Assembly (NCBI RefSeq): GCF_014646155.1 | Contig: NZ_BMMX01000019.1 | Location: forward strand, 1-64,000 | Reading direction: 5' to 3' | DNA: 64,000 nt | Source: Mangrovihabitans endophyticus | GTDB taxonomy: Bacteria > Actinomycetota > Actinomycetes > Mycobacteriales > Micromonosporaceae | Part shown: one piece after another, positions 17,091-25,163 of the stretch | Numbering within the stretch: the first letter of the stretch is position 1 | How the letters are laid out: each line of letters begins with the position of its first letter | Notes under the pieces: generated by a model | What the model was told of the DNA's origin: nothing | Database searches by the model: none | The model's input: only the letters and a program-made list of their open reading frames with translations | Made by a program: the position numbers and the translations under genes

Positions 17091-18314
17091 ATGACAACCG
17101 TTGATGTCCGTACGCCGGAAGCGCTCGCCGAGGCCGAACGCTGGACCGCGCACAACTATCATCCGTTGCCGGTGGTGATCGCCGAGGCCGACGGCGCGTG
17201 GGTGACGGACGTGGACGGCCGCCGCTACCTCGACTTCCTGGCCGGCTATTCGGCGCTGAACTTCGGGCACCGCCACCCGGCGTTGATCGCCGCCGCGCAC
17301 GCGCAGCTCGACCGCCTCACGCTGACCAGCCGGGCCTTCGTGCACGACCAGTTCGCGGAGTTCTGCCACGCCCTCGCCACGCTGTGCGGCAAGGACCTGG
17401 TGCTGCCGATGAACACCGGCGCCGAGGCGGTGGAGACGGCGATCAAGGTGTCCCGCGCCTGGGGATATCGCGTGAAGGGTGTGGCGCCCGGCCGAGCCAA
17501 GATCGTGGTGGCGGAGAACAACTTCCACGGCCGCACCACGACGATCGTCAGCTTCTCCACCGACCCGGACGCGCGCGACGACTTCGGGCCGTACACCCCG
17601 GGCTTCGCCGTCGTCCCGTACGGGGATCTGGACGCGCTGACCGCGGCGGTGGATGACGACACCGTCGCGGTGCTGCTGGAGCCGATCCAGGGCGAGGCCG
17701 GTGTGCTGGTCCCGCCGGACGGCTACCTCGCCGGCGTGCGGGACCTGTGCGACAGGCGCAGCGTGCTGCTGGTCGCCGACGAGATCCAGTCCGGGCTGGG
17801 GCGCACCGGACGCACCTTCGCGATCGAGCACGAGGGCGTCGAGCCGGACATGTACGTGCTGGGCAAGGCGCTGGGCGGCGGCATCGTCCCGGTGTCCGCG
17901 GTGGCCGCCGGCCGCGACGTGCTCGGCGTGCTCCGGCCGGGCGAGCACGGCTCGACCTTCGGCGGCAACCCGCTGGCCTGTGCCGTGGGCGTGGAGGTGA
18001 TCCGGCTGCTGCAGTCGGGCGAGTTCCAGGAACGCTCCCGGCGCCTCGGCGAGCGGCTGCACGCCGGGCTGCGGGCGCTCACCGGCCACGGCGTCCTTCA
18101 GGTCCGCGGGCGCGGGCTGTGGGCCGGAGTGGACATCGACCCGGCGCTGATGACCGGGCGGCAGGCGTGCGAGCGCCTGGCCGAGCACGGCGTGCTGGCC
18201 AAGGACACACACGGATCGACCATCCGGCTGGCGCCGCCTCTGGTGGTCTCCCCGGACGAGGTGGACCAGGCGGTGGCCGCCCTGGCCGCGGTGCTGGCCG
18301 ACGCCCGGCGCTGA
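17091..18314 (+). CDS. rocD: Ornithine aminotransferase
   Basis: PLP enzyme that transfers the delta-amino group of ornithine to 2-oxoglutarate, giving glutamate-5-semialdehyde, a step of arginine/ornithine catabolism to proline or glutamate. The 407 residues are typical of class III aminotransferases. The N terminus AHNYHPLPVVI is characteristic of ornithine aminotransferases. PLP-site motifs include NTGAEAVETAIK, the Asp of LLVADEIQSGLGRTG, and Lys259 (VLGKALGGG) for the Schiff base. GSTFGGNPLACAVG follows. The ATG at 17091 has GGAAAGGGAAG upstream. No arginase or other arginine-catabolic gene is adjacent. A palindrome near 17000 may be its operator and a hairpin at 18324-18357 its terminator. 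Confidence 0.93.
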   Translation: MTTVDVRTPEALAEAERWTAHNYHPLPVVIAEADGAWVTDVDGRRYLDFLAGYSALNFGHRHPALIAAAHAQLDRLTLTSRAFVHDQFAEFCHALATLCGKDLVLPMNTGAEAVETAIKVSRAWGYRVKGVAPGRAKIVVAENNFHGRTTTIVSFSTDPDARDDFGPYTPGFAVVPYGDLDALTAAVDDDTVAVLLEPIQGEAGVLVPPDGYLAGVRDLCDRRSVLLVADEIQSGLGRTGRTFAIEHEGVEPDMYVLGKALGGGIVPVSAVAAGRDVLGVLRPGEHGSTFGGNPLACAVGVEVIRLLQSGEFQERSRRLGERLHAGLRALTGHGVLQVRGRGLWAGVDIDPALMTGRQACERLAEHGVLAKDTHGSTIRLAPPLVVSPDEVDQAVAALAAVLADARR

Positions 18315-18323
18315 ACCGTCGTG

Positions 18324-18357
18324 CCGCACGCCGCGCCGGTGCCGGTGCGGCGTGCGG
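18324..18357. terminator. Bidirectional hairpin between rocD and FHA gene
   Basis: CCGCACGCCGC (18324-18334) and GCGGCGTGCGG (18347-18357) form a perfect 11-bp stem in the 55-bp gap between two convergent genes, so it may serve both. Confidence 0.6.
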
Positions 18358-18369
18358 GCCGCCGCGGCG

Positions 18370-19518
18370 TCAGCGCTCGAACTTGCGGATCGCCATGGTC
18401 GGCGCCTCGGCCATCACCGACGCCGGCTGGCTGACCCCGCCGGTGGCCCACATCCGGGCCCGCCCCACGTGCACGTTCGCATAGAGCTCGACCACGTCGT
18501 CCTCGGCCAGGGCGCGGGTCTCATCCCGGTTCAGGGTGATCCGCTCCTCGTCGTCGCCGGAGCCCCCGGGGCGCACGCCGGTGCCGTTGGTGGACACGTC
18601 CTGAACGGAGAGCTCACCGTTCTCCAGCACGAACCGGGCGTGCCCCCGGCTGATCCACTTGCGGGCGTCGTCGGTCAGCCACTGGCCCAGCATGATGCCC
18701 TCGCCGCCCTCCGGCGCCCGGCCCACCACCACCGGCTTGTCGGCGGTGACCACGAAACGCTGCCGGACCACGCCGTCGATGCGAACCGACAGCACCTCGA
18801 CCGGCGGACGGGCTCCGGCGTCGGAGAGCCGGGTGCCGTGCCGGGGGCAGGTGGGCGCGCCCGCGCGCAACGTGGGCGGCGGCTGGGCGACCGGGCTGGT
18901 GACGGTGCGCATGTCGGCGAACGGGCTGTCGGAATCCCCGCCGACGCCGTAGCTGCTGCAGGTGGACTCGGGACACCGCCACACCCGCGCGAGCAACCGC
19001 GCACCGGTCGCTGAGGGCTCGGCCACCGCAGGCACCTCGCCCCGCCCGACCCGGGCCACCAGCACCGGCCCCCCGGCGCCGGGCACCGCGGCCAGCAGCC
19101 GACCGGGTTCGTCCACCCACGGGCGGCGGTCACGGAACTGCTCGGACCGTGACCGGGTGAGCACCGGCAGGCCGAGCAGCTCGGCCACCTCCAGCACCCG
19201 GTCGTCCATCTGGGGCACCACCTCGACGATGCCGTCGTCCGCCCACCTGCGGATCACCATGCGCTCGTTGGAGGTGAAGTCGCCGTCGGACAGCAGGCCG
19301 CGCGGGGCGACCGCATAGACCGGGACGTTCTCCTCCGCGACGTGTCGGCCGAGCGCGTCGATCACCAGGCCGAGCCGGAGCATGCTGGCCGGGCGGCCAC
19401 CGTCCAGGTCGGCGTACCGCGCGACCTCGGACAGATCGACCACCGCGCGGGCCAGTGCCGGGTCGGTGGTGAGACGAGCCTCGATGGCGTCGAGGACTTT
19501 GCTGACCTCGAATCTCAC
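18370..19518 (-). CDS. FHA-domain protein with PIN/NYN-like N-terminal domain
   Basis: 382 residues. The GTG start at 19518 has GGGAGA six nt upstream. The C terminus (about 250-370) is a forkhead-associated phosphothreonine-binding domain with its three hallmark blocks: VVVGRAPEGG, WISRGHARF and STNGT. Residues 20-135 (VVDLSEVARYAD, VPVYAVAPRGLL, VVPQMDDRVLEVAELLGLPVLTRS) have the order of elements seen in PIN/NYN-type RNase domains. The usual third acidic position after the last strand reads TRS instead of T-x-D, so activity is doubtful. The middle holds two Cys/His pairs (CPESTC and CPRHG) that may bind zinc. FHA domains are usually read out by Ser/Thr kinases; none is in this window. Function unknown. 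Confidence 0.8.
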   Translation of the reverse strand: MRFEVSKVLDAIEARLTTDPALARAVVDLSEVARYADLDGGRPASMLRLGLVIDALGRHVAEENVPVYAVAPRGLLSDGDFTSNERMVIRRWADDGIVEVVPQMDDRVLEVAELLGLPVLTRSRSEQFRDRRPWVDEPGRLLAAVPGAGGPVLVARVGRGEVPAVAEPSATGARLLARVWRCPESTCSSYGVGGDSDSPFADMRTVTSPVAQPPPTLRAGAPTCPRHGTRLSDAGARPPVEVLSVRIDGVVRQRFVVTADKPVVVGRAPEGGEGIMLGQWLTDDARKWISRGHARFVLENGELSVQDVSTNGTGVRPGGSGDDEERITLNRDETRALAEDDVVELYANVHVGRARMWATGGVSQPASVMAEAPTMAIRKFER

Positions 19519-19708
19519 TAGATCTCCCTGAACGTGCGCGGGCGGCTACCTCGGGCCATCATCATGCCGTGCCGGGGTTCGGCCGCGAAATCCGCCCGTC
19601 CGGTGAGCGCCCGTGCGCACGATGTGTCCGTTTGCCGGAGCGCGCGATCGGGCAATTTCCCCGGCGACCGGGGTCATGTCGACGCCGGCGTCGACAGGGA
19701 GGACGGAC

Positions 19709-20515
19709 ATGCGGACACGACGGCTCACCGGATGGGGATTGGGCGCCATGGCCGCTGCCGCACTCGCGCTCGCCGGATGTTCGGCCGAGGGCGGCACCAC
19801 GCCCGAGGCGAGCGCGTCGGCGGGCGCGCCGAGCCCGGCGACCAGTTCCGCGGCTGCCGACCCGGCCGCCGCGGCGCAGCTCGGGCAGGCGGCGGCCGCT
19901 CTCGGCGAGAACAGCTTCAAGATCACCATGACCTCCGGGCCGGGCTTCAAGCTCGACGGCATGATGGACGCGCCGAACGGCAAGGGCACCGCGACGTTGC
20001 ACGCCACCAGCGACAACGCCGACGTCACGGTCAAGTCCCTGCTCGTCGGCCAGGACCTCTACGTCCAGGTCCCGGGCCTCACCAAGGCCGGCACGTGGAC
20101 CCACGTGGACGTCGCGCGGCTGCCCGAGGGGGCGGAGATCGGCCTGCGCCCCGGCCAGATCGACCCGGCCGACACCGCTCGGCTGCTCTCCTCCACCACC
20201 GACGTGCGGCAGACCGCACCGGGCAGCTACGCCGGATCGCTGGACCTCACCAAGGCGGCCGGCCTCAGCGGCGTCGATCGCGTCACCATCGACAAGTACG
20301 GCGACCGCGCGCAGCGCGTGCCGTTCACGGCCGGCGTGGACGACCAGGGGCGGCTGTCCGCCCTGACCATCCAGCTTCCCGCGGTCGACGGCGGACAGGC
20401 GCAGCCGCTGGAGGTGCTCTACACGGATTACGGCACCACGGTGACCGCCGAACGCCCGGCCGCCTCGGAGATCACCGAAGCCCCGGACGGCTTCTACGAC
20501 AGCCTGGGTGGCTGA
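19709..20515 (+). CDS. LppX/LprG-like lipoprotein
   Basis: 268 residues. The ATG at 19709 is preceded by GGGAGGA. The signal peptide RRLTGWGLGAMAAAALALA ends in the lipobox LAGC, so the mature protein is lipid-anchored outside the membrane. After an Ala/Ser/Pro linker, residues 50-265 (FKITMTSGPGFKLDGMMD, GTATLHATSDNADVTVKSLL, DLYVQVPGL) resemble the half-barrel fold of LppX/LprG lipoproteins. In mycobacteria these carry lipids across the periplasm. The next genes encode a phospholipase-like and an acyltransferase-like protein on the opposite strand, a loosely lipid-themed neighbourhood. Ligand unknown. Confidence 0.78.
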   Translation: MRTRRLTGWGLGAMAAAALALAGCSAEGGTTPEASASAGAPSPATSSAAADPAAAAQLGQAAAALGENSFKITMTSGPGFKLDGMMDAPNGKGTATLHATSDNADVTVKSLLVGQDLYVQVPGLTKAGTWTHVDVARLPEGAEIGLRPGQIDPADTARLLSSTTDVRQTAPGSYAGSLDLTKAAGLSGVDRVTIDKYGDRAQRVPFTAGVDDQGRLSALTIQLPAVDGGQAQPLEVLYTDYGTTVTAERPAASEITEAPDGFYDSLGG

Positions 20516-20522
20516 CCGAGCC

Positions 20523-21575
20523 TCACACCGATGTCGCCCGGCGCCGCGGCCTCCCCACTCGGAGGGGCCGCGGCGCCGGGCGATTCTCCTCGATCCACGC
20601 GTCGATGCGCGCCCACCAGTCGTAGAGCCATTCCACCCGGGCCTCCTCGGCCTGCGGCACCTCCTCGGGAGGGACGCTCCAGAATCGCATCACCAGTTGC
20701 TTGTCCATCGGAAGCTGACGCCACACGTCGGCGACCGTCAGCATGCGATCCAGACCGGTGTGCGCCACGAAGATCACCCCGGCGTCCGGTGCCGCGTCCA
20801 GCGCGGCGAGCAGTCCACCGGGTTTCGGGGGGAGCACGTTGTTCAGGCGCTCGGCCCGCGCGGCCAGGTCACCCAGGCCGCGCGACCACAGCCGCGCGAT
20901 GGCCCGGTTGCGGCGCCGCGGGCTGAAGTTGGCTCCCTCCGGAAAGATCACGAAGGCGTCGTCGTCGTCCAGCCCGACGGCGAGCTGCCCGACCTCCTCC
21001 TCCAGCGTTGGGTTCCGGCCCGAGCCGGGCGACAGGAAGCGGTTGGGCAACCGGTTGAGCAGCACGTCGACCGCCGGATCCCACTGCAGCGTCGCCTTCA
21101 GCACGATGCGCGGCTCCCGGTCGAACCAGTTGACCAGGCCGTGGATGAGGATGAACGAGTCGCCCGGACCGGCATGCCTGCTGACCACGATCTCCGGCCG
21201 TCCCGGGGACGCGGTGTCCGGGTCGGTGCCGACCACGTCCACGGACAGCCGCAGCAGGCGGCGCGCCAGCCAGAACAGCACCCGCAGGAAGCCGCCGGTC
21301 AGCGCGTAGTGCGCGCGTTGGAACGCCGGGGTGCGGATCCGCGCGCCGAAGCCGGACGCCACCCACAGCCCGGCGAGCGCGACAAGGGCGGCAGCGTCCC
21401 AGGCGAGGTACGCGATGGCCAGGATGGTCAGCCGCGGCACGCGCAGATGTCCGGGGATGAACGGCGACGCGATCAGCGCGAGCAGGAGCCAGACCGGCGC
21501 GGTGATCAGCAGAGCGACGGCGAGCGCGACGACGAGCGGGCCGAACACCAACCGGCGGACCCAGACCGGCGGCAT
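20523..21575 (-). CDS. Membrane-bound 1-acylglycerol-phosphate acyltransferase (PlsC-type)
   Basis: 350 residues. The N terminus holds hydrophobic segments (FGPLVVALAVALLITAPVWLLLAL and LTILAIAYLAWDAAALVALAG, each shortened here) that anchor it in the membrane. The acyltransferase signatures are SRHAGPGDS (HX4D catalytic motif), VLKATLQWDP and FPEGANFSP (phosphate-binding block). The family transfers acyl groups to lysophospholipids or related lipids. The ATG at 21575 overlaps the stop of the upstream patatin gene by one base (TGATG), so the two are translationally coupled. Together they may deacylate and reacylate a membrane lipid; this is inference. The last codons lie within a 17-bp perfect inverted repeat that may terminate transcription. 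Confidence 0.85.
   Translation of the reverse strand: MPPVWVRRLVFGPLVVALAVALLITAPVWLLLALIASPFIPGHLRVPRLTILAIAYLAWDAAALVALAGLWVASGFGARIRTPAFQRAHYALTGGFLRVLFWLARRLLRLSVDVVGTDPDTASPGRPEIVVSRHAGPGDSFILIHGLVNWFDREPRIVLKATLQWDPAVDVLLNRLPNRFLSPGSGRNPTLEEEVGQLAVGLDDDDAFVIFPEGANFSPRRRNRAIARLWSRGLGDLAARAERLNNVLPPKPGGLLAALDAAPDAGVIFVAHTGLDRMLTVADVWRQLPMDKQLVMRFWSVPPEEVPQAEEARVEWLYDWWARIDAWIEENRPAPRPLRVGRPRRRATSV
20535..20582. terminator. 17-bp perfect inverted repeat at converging gene ends
   Basis: Arms 20535-20551 and 20566-20582 are exact complements (CGCCCGGCGCCGCGGCC and its partner) around a 14-nt loop. It lies inside the 3' coding end of the acyltransferase and just past the lipoprotein stop, so it could terminate both. 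It is very stable for its size. Confidence 0.6.
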
Positions 21576-22429
21576 CAGCCGCGCTCGCCGGTGCGCGCCG
21601 GGGTGACATTGGCCGCCAGGTAGCGGCGGGACGCGGTGTAGGCGCGGCTGATCCGGCGCCCCACCGCGCCCATGTCCCGGTACGCCCACGGGGTGTCGTC
21701 GCGACGCTCGCTCCCGCCGGTGGGCAGCACGTGCACCCGCACCCCGCCGGGCAGCGACGCCATGTCCCGGGCGAACCGGTGCCGGCGCGCCACCTCGAAG
21801 GCGACCTGGGCGACCTCCCAGGGGCGTCGGGGCACGGTCAGCGGCCGTTCGATCCGGCCGACCTGAAGCACGAAGATCAACTGGGCGCCCAGCCGCACCG
21901 CCTCGCCGATGGGGATGGAGTTGACGATCCCGCCGTCGATGTAGTGCCGGCCGCCGATCTCCTGCGGTGGCAGCAGGCCAGGCACCGCCGAGGAGGCGAG
22001 CACCGCATCGACCAGCGGCCCGCTGTCGAACCAGTGCTCGGCCGCCCGCTCGATGTTGGCCGCGCAGCAGTGAAACGGGATCTTCAGGTCGGCGAAGGTC
22101 GCCTCGGTGCCGAGCTCGCTCTCCAGCAGCCGGCGCAGCGGGCGCGGCGAGTGCAGGTGGGTGCGGGCGGCGAAGCGGCGCATCTGCCGGCCGAGCGAAT
22201 CGCCGTACACCGCCGCCGCCTCGGGCGAGGTCCACAGCCGGACCAGACGGTTGGTCACCGCCTCGCTGGGATCGGCCGCGACCAGCGCGCCGTTCACCGC
22301 CCCGATCGACGTGCCGACCACCACGTCGGGGCGGTAACCGGCGCGGAACAACGCACGCAACATGCCGACCTCGACGGCGCCGAGCACGCCGCCACCGCCG
22401 AGCACGAACGCCACCGGAGGGTCGACCAT
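21575..22429 (-). CDS. Patatin-like phospholipase
   Basis: 284 residues. The family is a Ser/Asp-dyad acyl hydrolase acting on phospholipids. Visible motifs: oxyanion loop LGGGGVLGAVEVG near residue 10, nucleophile elbow GTSIG near 40, and the Asp motif DGGIVNSIPIG near 160. No signal peptide, so it probably acts on the inner face of the membrane. It is the first gene of a pair coupled to a PlsC-type acyltransferase by a TGATG overlap, which suggests lipid turnover or remodelling. The substrate cannot be told. Confidence 0.88.
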   Translation of the reverse strand: MVDPPVAFVLGGGGVLGAVEVGMLRALFRAGYRPDVVVGTSIGAVNGALVAADPSEAVTNRLVRLWTSPEAAAVYGDSLGRQMRRFAARTHLHSPRPLRRLLESELGTEATFADLKIPFHCCAANIERAAEHWFDSGPLVDAVLASSAVPGLLPPQEIGGRHYIDGGIVNSIPIGEAVRLGAQLIFVLQVGRIERPLTVPRRPWEVAQVAFEVARRHRFARDMASLPGGVRVHVLPTGGSERRDDTPWAYRDMGAVGRRISRAYTASRRYLAANVTPARTGERG

Positions 22430-22491
22430 CAGATCATGGTGTCACGCCGGCCACCGTCGGTGCCGCGCGGTGGCCGGCGCTGCCGAACGGC

Positions 22492-23874
22492 TCAGCCCAG
22501 GGCGTCCAGGAACGGCCCGTGCGAGGTGCGGAACTCCCAGTTGTAGTAACGGTCCCAGTTGATCGACCAGGTCATCAGGCCGCGGAAGCCGGGGTTGAGT
22601 CCGCTGCGGACCCGGTAACCGCCGCAGTTGACGCCCTTGACCAGGCAGTTCACCGCCTGCTGAATGCCGGCCGGCGCGACGTATCCGTTGCCGGCGCTGA
22701 CCGACGAGGGCGCGCCGAAGGCGACCTGATCCGCGCGCAACGCGGGAAACATGTTGGCGGTGTTGCCGGCCACGGGGAAACCGGTCAGCAGCATGTCGGT
22801 CATGGCGATGTGGAAGTCCGCCCCGCCCATGCTGTGGTACTGGTCGTCCAGGCCCACGATGGAACCCGAGTTGTAGTCCTGCACGTGCAGCACCGTCAGA
22901 TCGTTGCGCATCGCGTAGATGACCGGCAGGTACGACCCGGCGCGCGGGTCCTGGCCGCCCCACGGACCGGATCCGTAGTACTGGTAGCCCAACTGCACGA
23001 AGAACGTCTCCGGAGCCATGGTGAGGACGAAGCCCGCGCCGTACCGTGCCTTCAGGGTCTTGAGCGCGGCGATCAGGTTGACGATGACCGGCGTGGTCGG
23101 GTTCTTGACGTCTGTGTCCCCGGTGTTCAGCGACAGCGAGTGGCCCTCGAAGTCGACGTCCACGCCGTCCAGGCCGTACTTGTCGATGATCCCGCTCACC
23201 GACCGGACGAAGGTGTCCCGGGCCGCGGTGGTGGTGAGCTGCACCTGACCGTTGGCGCCGCCGATGGACAGCAGCACCTTCTTGCCGGCCTGCCGCTTGG
23301 CGCGGATGGCGGCGATGAAGGCCGCCTCGCTCTCCACCCCCGGGCACTCGGTGGCCGGGCAGAGGGTGAACCGGATATCCCCGGAGGTCGGCGAGGTGGG
23401 CTCGCCGAAGGCCAGGTCGATGATGTCCCAGTCGTCGGGCACGTCGGCCATGCGCAGGTAACCCGAGCCGTTGGCGAAGCTGGCGTGCAGATAGCCGATC
23501 AGCGCGTGCTTGGGCAGCCCGGTCGCCGGCGGCTGCGTGGTGGGCGGCGTCGTGGGTGGCGTGGTCGGCGGCGTCGTGGGCGGGGTGGTGGTCGGCGGGG
23601 TGGTCGGGGTGCCACCGCCGCCACCGCCGCAGGCGCCCTGGTCGATCCAGACGTCCCACTGGCCGCTGTGCGTGGCCGGGTTCTCGTTCTGCGTCCACCA
23701 CTTGGCCTGGTAGTTGTGGCTCTGATAGGAAGCCCTGTCGTCCTTGACATAGACGGCGGAGGAGGTCCAGGCCGGGGCGCACGCCTCGGCGGCGCTGGCG
23801 GAGGACGCCACGTAGACGGCGGAGCCGCCGGCCGCGAGCGCGGCGCTCAAAGCGAGAATCATCGATCGGCGCAT
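22492..23874 (-). CDS. Secreted GH18 chitinase with N-terminal CBM5/12
   Basis: 460 residues. Residues 1-31 are a signal peptide ending ASSASAA. Residues 33-84 form a chitin-binding CBM5/12 module with its aromatic pattern (AWTSSAVYVKDD, YQAKWWTQNENP, WDVWIDQG). A Thr/Pro linker of repeated TTPP follows, then the GH18 barrel from about 120. The catalytic signature LDGVDVDFE places the acid/base at Glu243, and KKVLLSIGG is the conserved strand-3 motif. It hydrolyses chitin or chito-oligosaccharides outside the cell, with retention through substrate assistance. It resembles Streptomyces-type single-barrel chitinases. It starts 18 bp after the stop of an ABC-transporter ATPase gene and is probably cotranscribed with it and with the GH92 gene. 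Confidence 0.92.
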   Translation of the reverse strand: MRRSMILALSAALAAGGSAVYVASSASAAEACAPAWTSSAVYVKDDRASYQSHNYQAKWWTQNENPATHSGQWDVWIDQGACGGGGGGTPTTPPTTTPPTTPPTTPPTTPPTTQPPATGLPKHALIGYLHASFANGSGYLRMADVPDDWDIIDLAFGEPTSPTSGDIRFTLCPATECPGVESEAAFIAAIRAKRQAGKKVLLSIGGANGQVQLTTTAARDTFVRSVSGIIDKYGLDGVDVDFEGHSLSLNTGDTDVKNPTTPVIVNLIAALKTLKARYGAGFVLTMAPETFFVQLGYQYYGSGPWGGQDPRAGSYLPVIYAMRNDLTVLHVQDYNSGSIVGLDDQYHSMGGADFHIAMTDMLLTGFPVAGNTANMFPALRADQVAFGAPSSVSAGNGYVAPAGIQQAVNCLVKGVNCGGYRVRSGLNPGFRGLMTWSINWDRYYNWEFRTSHGPFLDALG

Positions 23875-23892
23875 GGCCAATTATTAAGAGTG

Positions 23893-25101
23893 TTAACTTT
23901 GGCTGTCTAGAGGTGCGTCGAAGATTCTGATGCGCCGCCCGCTCCGGTCGAACAACAACAGGTCCTCCGGCGCCACCGCCACGCCCAGCTCGTCGCCCAC
24001 GCGCACCCGCGCCGGGGCGGGCATCCGCACCGTCACCTCCCCGGCCGGCGCCCGGTCACCGGGCTGGTACGACGGATAGAAGCCGTATTCGGTGTGCGTC
24101 ACCGGCGCCGGCGGGCGCGACGGCAGCTCCAGCCCGGAGGTCGCCAGCGGCGTCGGCACCAGCCCCGCGTCGACCCGAGCCAGCACCTCGTGGCCCAGGT
24201 TGTCCACTCGGCGCACCACGCCGCGCAGGGCGTCGCCGGGGCGCAGCGCCCGGACGCCCACGGTGACCCGCTCACCATGCCGCCCGGCCAGCGCCGCCGT
24301 ACGCGGCAGGGCCACGACGTGACTTCCGAGGTCCAGATCCACCCGTTCCGGCGTGACGGAGACCGCCGCCTCGAACAGGCTGGGCGGCGGGCTGCCCAGG
24401 AACGCCGCCACGAACACGGTGTCCGGATCGGCGTACACCCGCGCGGGCGTACCCACCTGTTGCAGCACCCCCCGGCGCAGCACCGCCAGCCGGTCCGCCA
24501 TGCTCATCGCCTCGGCCTGGTCGTGCGTGACGTAGACACAGGTGATGCCCACCCGGCGGACCGCGGCCCGGATCTCGCCGCGCAACTCGGCCCGGATCGC
24601 CGCATCCACGTTCGACATCGGCTCGTCCAGCAGCAGCAACGCCGGCCGGGCCACCAGGGCTCGGGCCAGGGCCACCCGCTGCTGCTCGCCGCCGGACAGG
24701 TGCGCGGGCAACCGGCCCAGCAGGTCGACGACGTGCAACTCGCGGGCCACCTCGGCGACCCGGGACTGCAGCCGCGCCGGGCTCTCGCCGCTGACCCGCA
24801 GCGGGAATCCGATGTTCTGCGCGACGGTCAGATGCGGGTAGAGGGCGTGGTTCTGGAAGACCATGCCCACCTCGCGCTGGGCCGGCGGCAACCGGCTCAC
24901 CGGCACGCCGTCGAACACCACCTCACCCGACGTCGGCGTCTCAAGACCGGCCAGCAGGCGCAGCACCGTGGACTTCCCGCAGCCGGTCGGGCCGAGCAGC
25001 ACCATGAACTCGCCCGCCGCGACCTCCAGGTCCAGCCCGTCGACGGCCACCACGCCGTCGTCGAAGACCTTGCGCAGAGCCCGCAGCGAGACGGCGACCA
25101 T
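23893..25101 (-). CDS. Sugar ABC transporter ATPase (MsiK/MalK-like)
   Basis: 402 residues. The nucleotide-binding domain has Walker A GPTGCGKST, Q-loop MVFQNHALYPH, signature LSGGEQQRVALARAL, Walker B LLLLDEP and H-loop YVTHDQ. Residues about 245-400 are a C-terminal OB/TOBE-type regulatory domain as in MalK, UgpC and MsiK. No permease or binding-protein genes are beside it. In Streptomyces, MsiK is a shared ATPase that energises several oligosaccharide importers, which fits this orphan arrangement. It lies between GH92 mannosidase and GH18 chitinase genes, so it may power uptake of their products. The TOBE region is somewhat divergent, so partner permeases cannot be predicted. Confidence 0.87.
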   Translation of the reverse strand: MVAVSLRALRKVFDDGVVAVDGLDLEVAAGEFMVLLGPTGCGKSTVLRLLAGLETPTSGEVVFDGVPVSRLPPAQREVGMVFQNHALYPHLTVAQNIGFPLRVSGESPARLQSRVAEVARELHVVDLLGRLPAHLSGGEQQRVALARALVARPALLLLDEPMSNVDAAIRAELRGEIRAAVRRVGITCVYVTHDQAEAMSMADRLAVLRRGVLQQVGTPARVYADPDTVFVAAFLGSPPPSLFEAAVSVTPERVDLDLGSHVVALPRTAALAGRHGERVTVGVRALRPGDALRGVVRRVDNLGHEVLARVDAGLVPTPLATSGLELPSRPPAPVTHTEYGFYPSYQPGDRAPAGEVTVRMPAPARVRVGDELGVAVAPEDLLLFDRSGRRIRIFDAPLDSQS

Positions 25102-25163
25102 GTGTTCATGGTGACCGCCGGAGCGGGCCGTGCCAAGGTCGCAGCGGCGCGCCACGTCCCCGG

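Noticed and set aside
23904..23911. TGTCTAGA near the chitinase, reminiscent of a DasR dre site
   Set aside because: Only the central part fits; the flanking TGG/CCA arms of the 16-bp consensus are missing, and it lies within the 3' coding end of the ABC ATPase gene.
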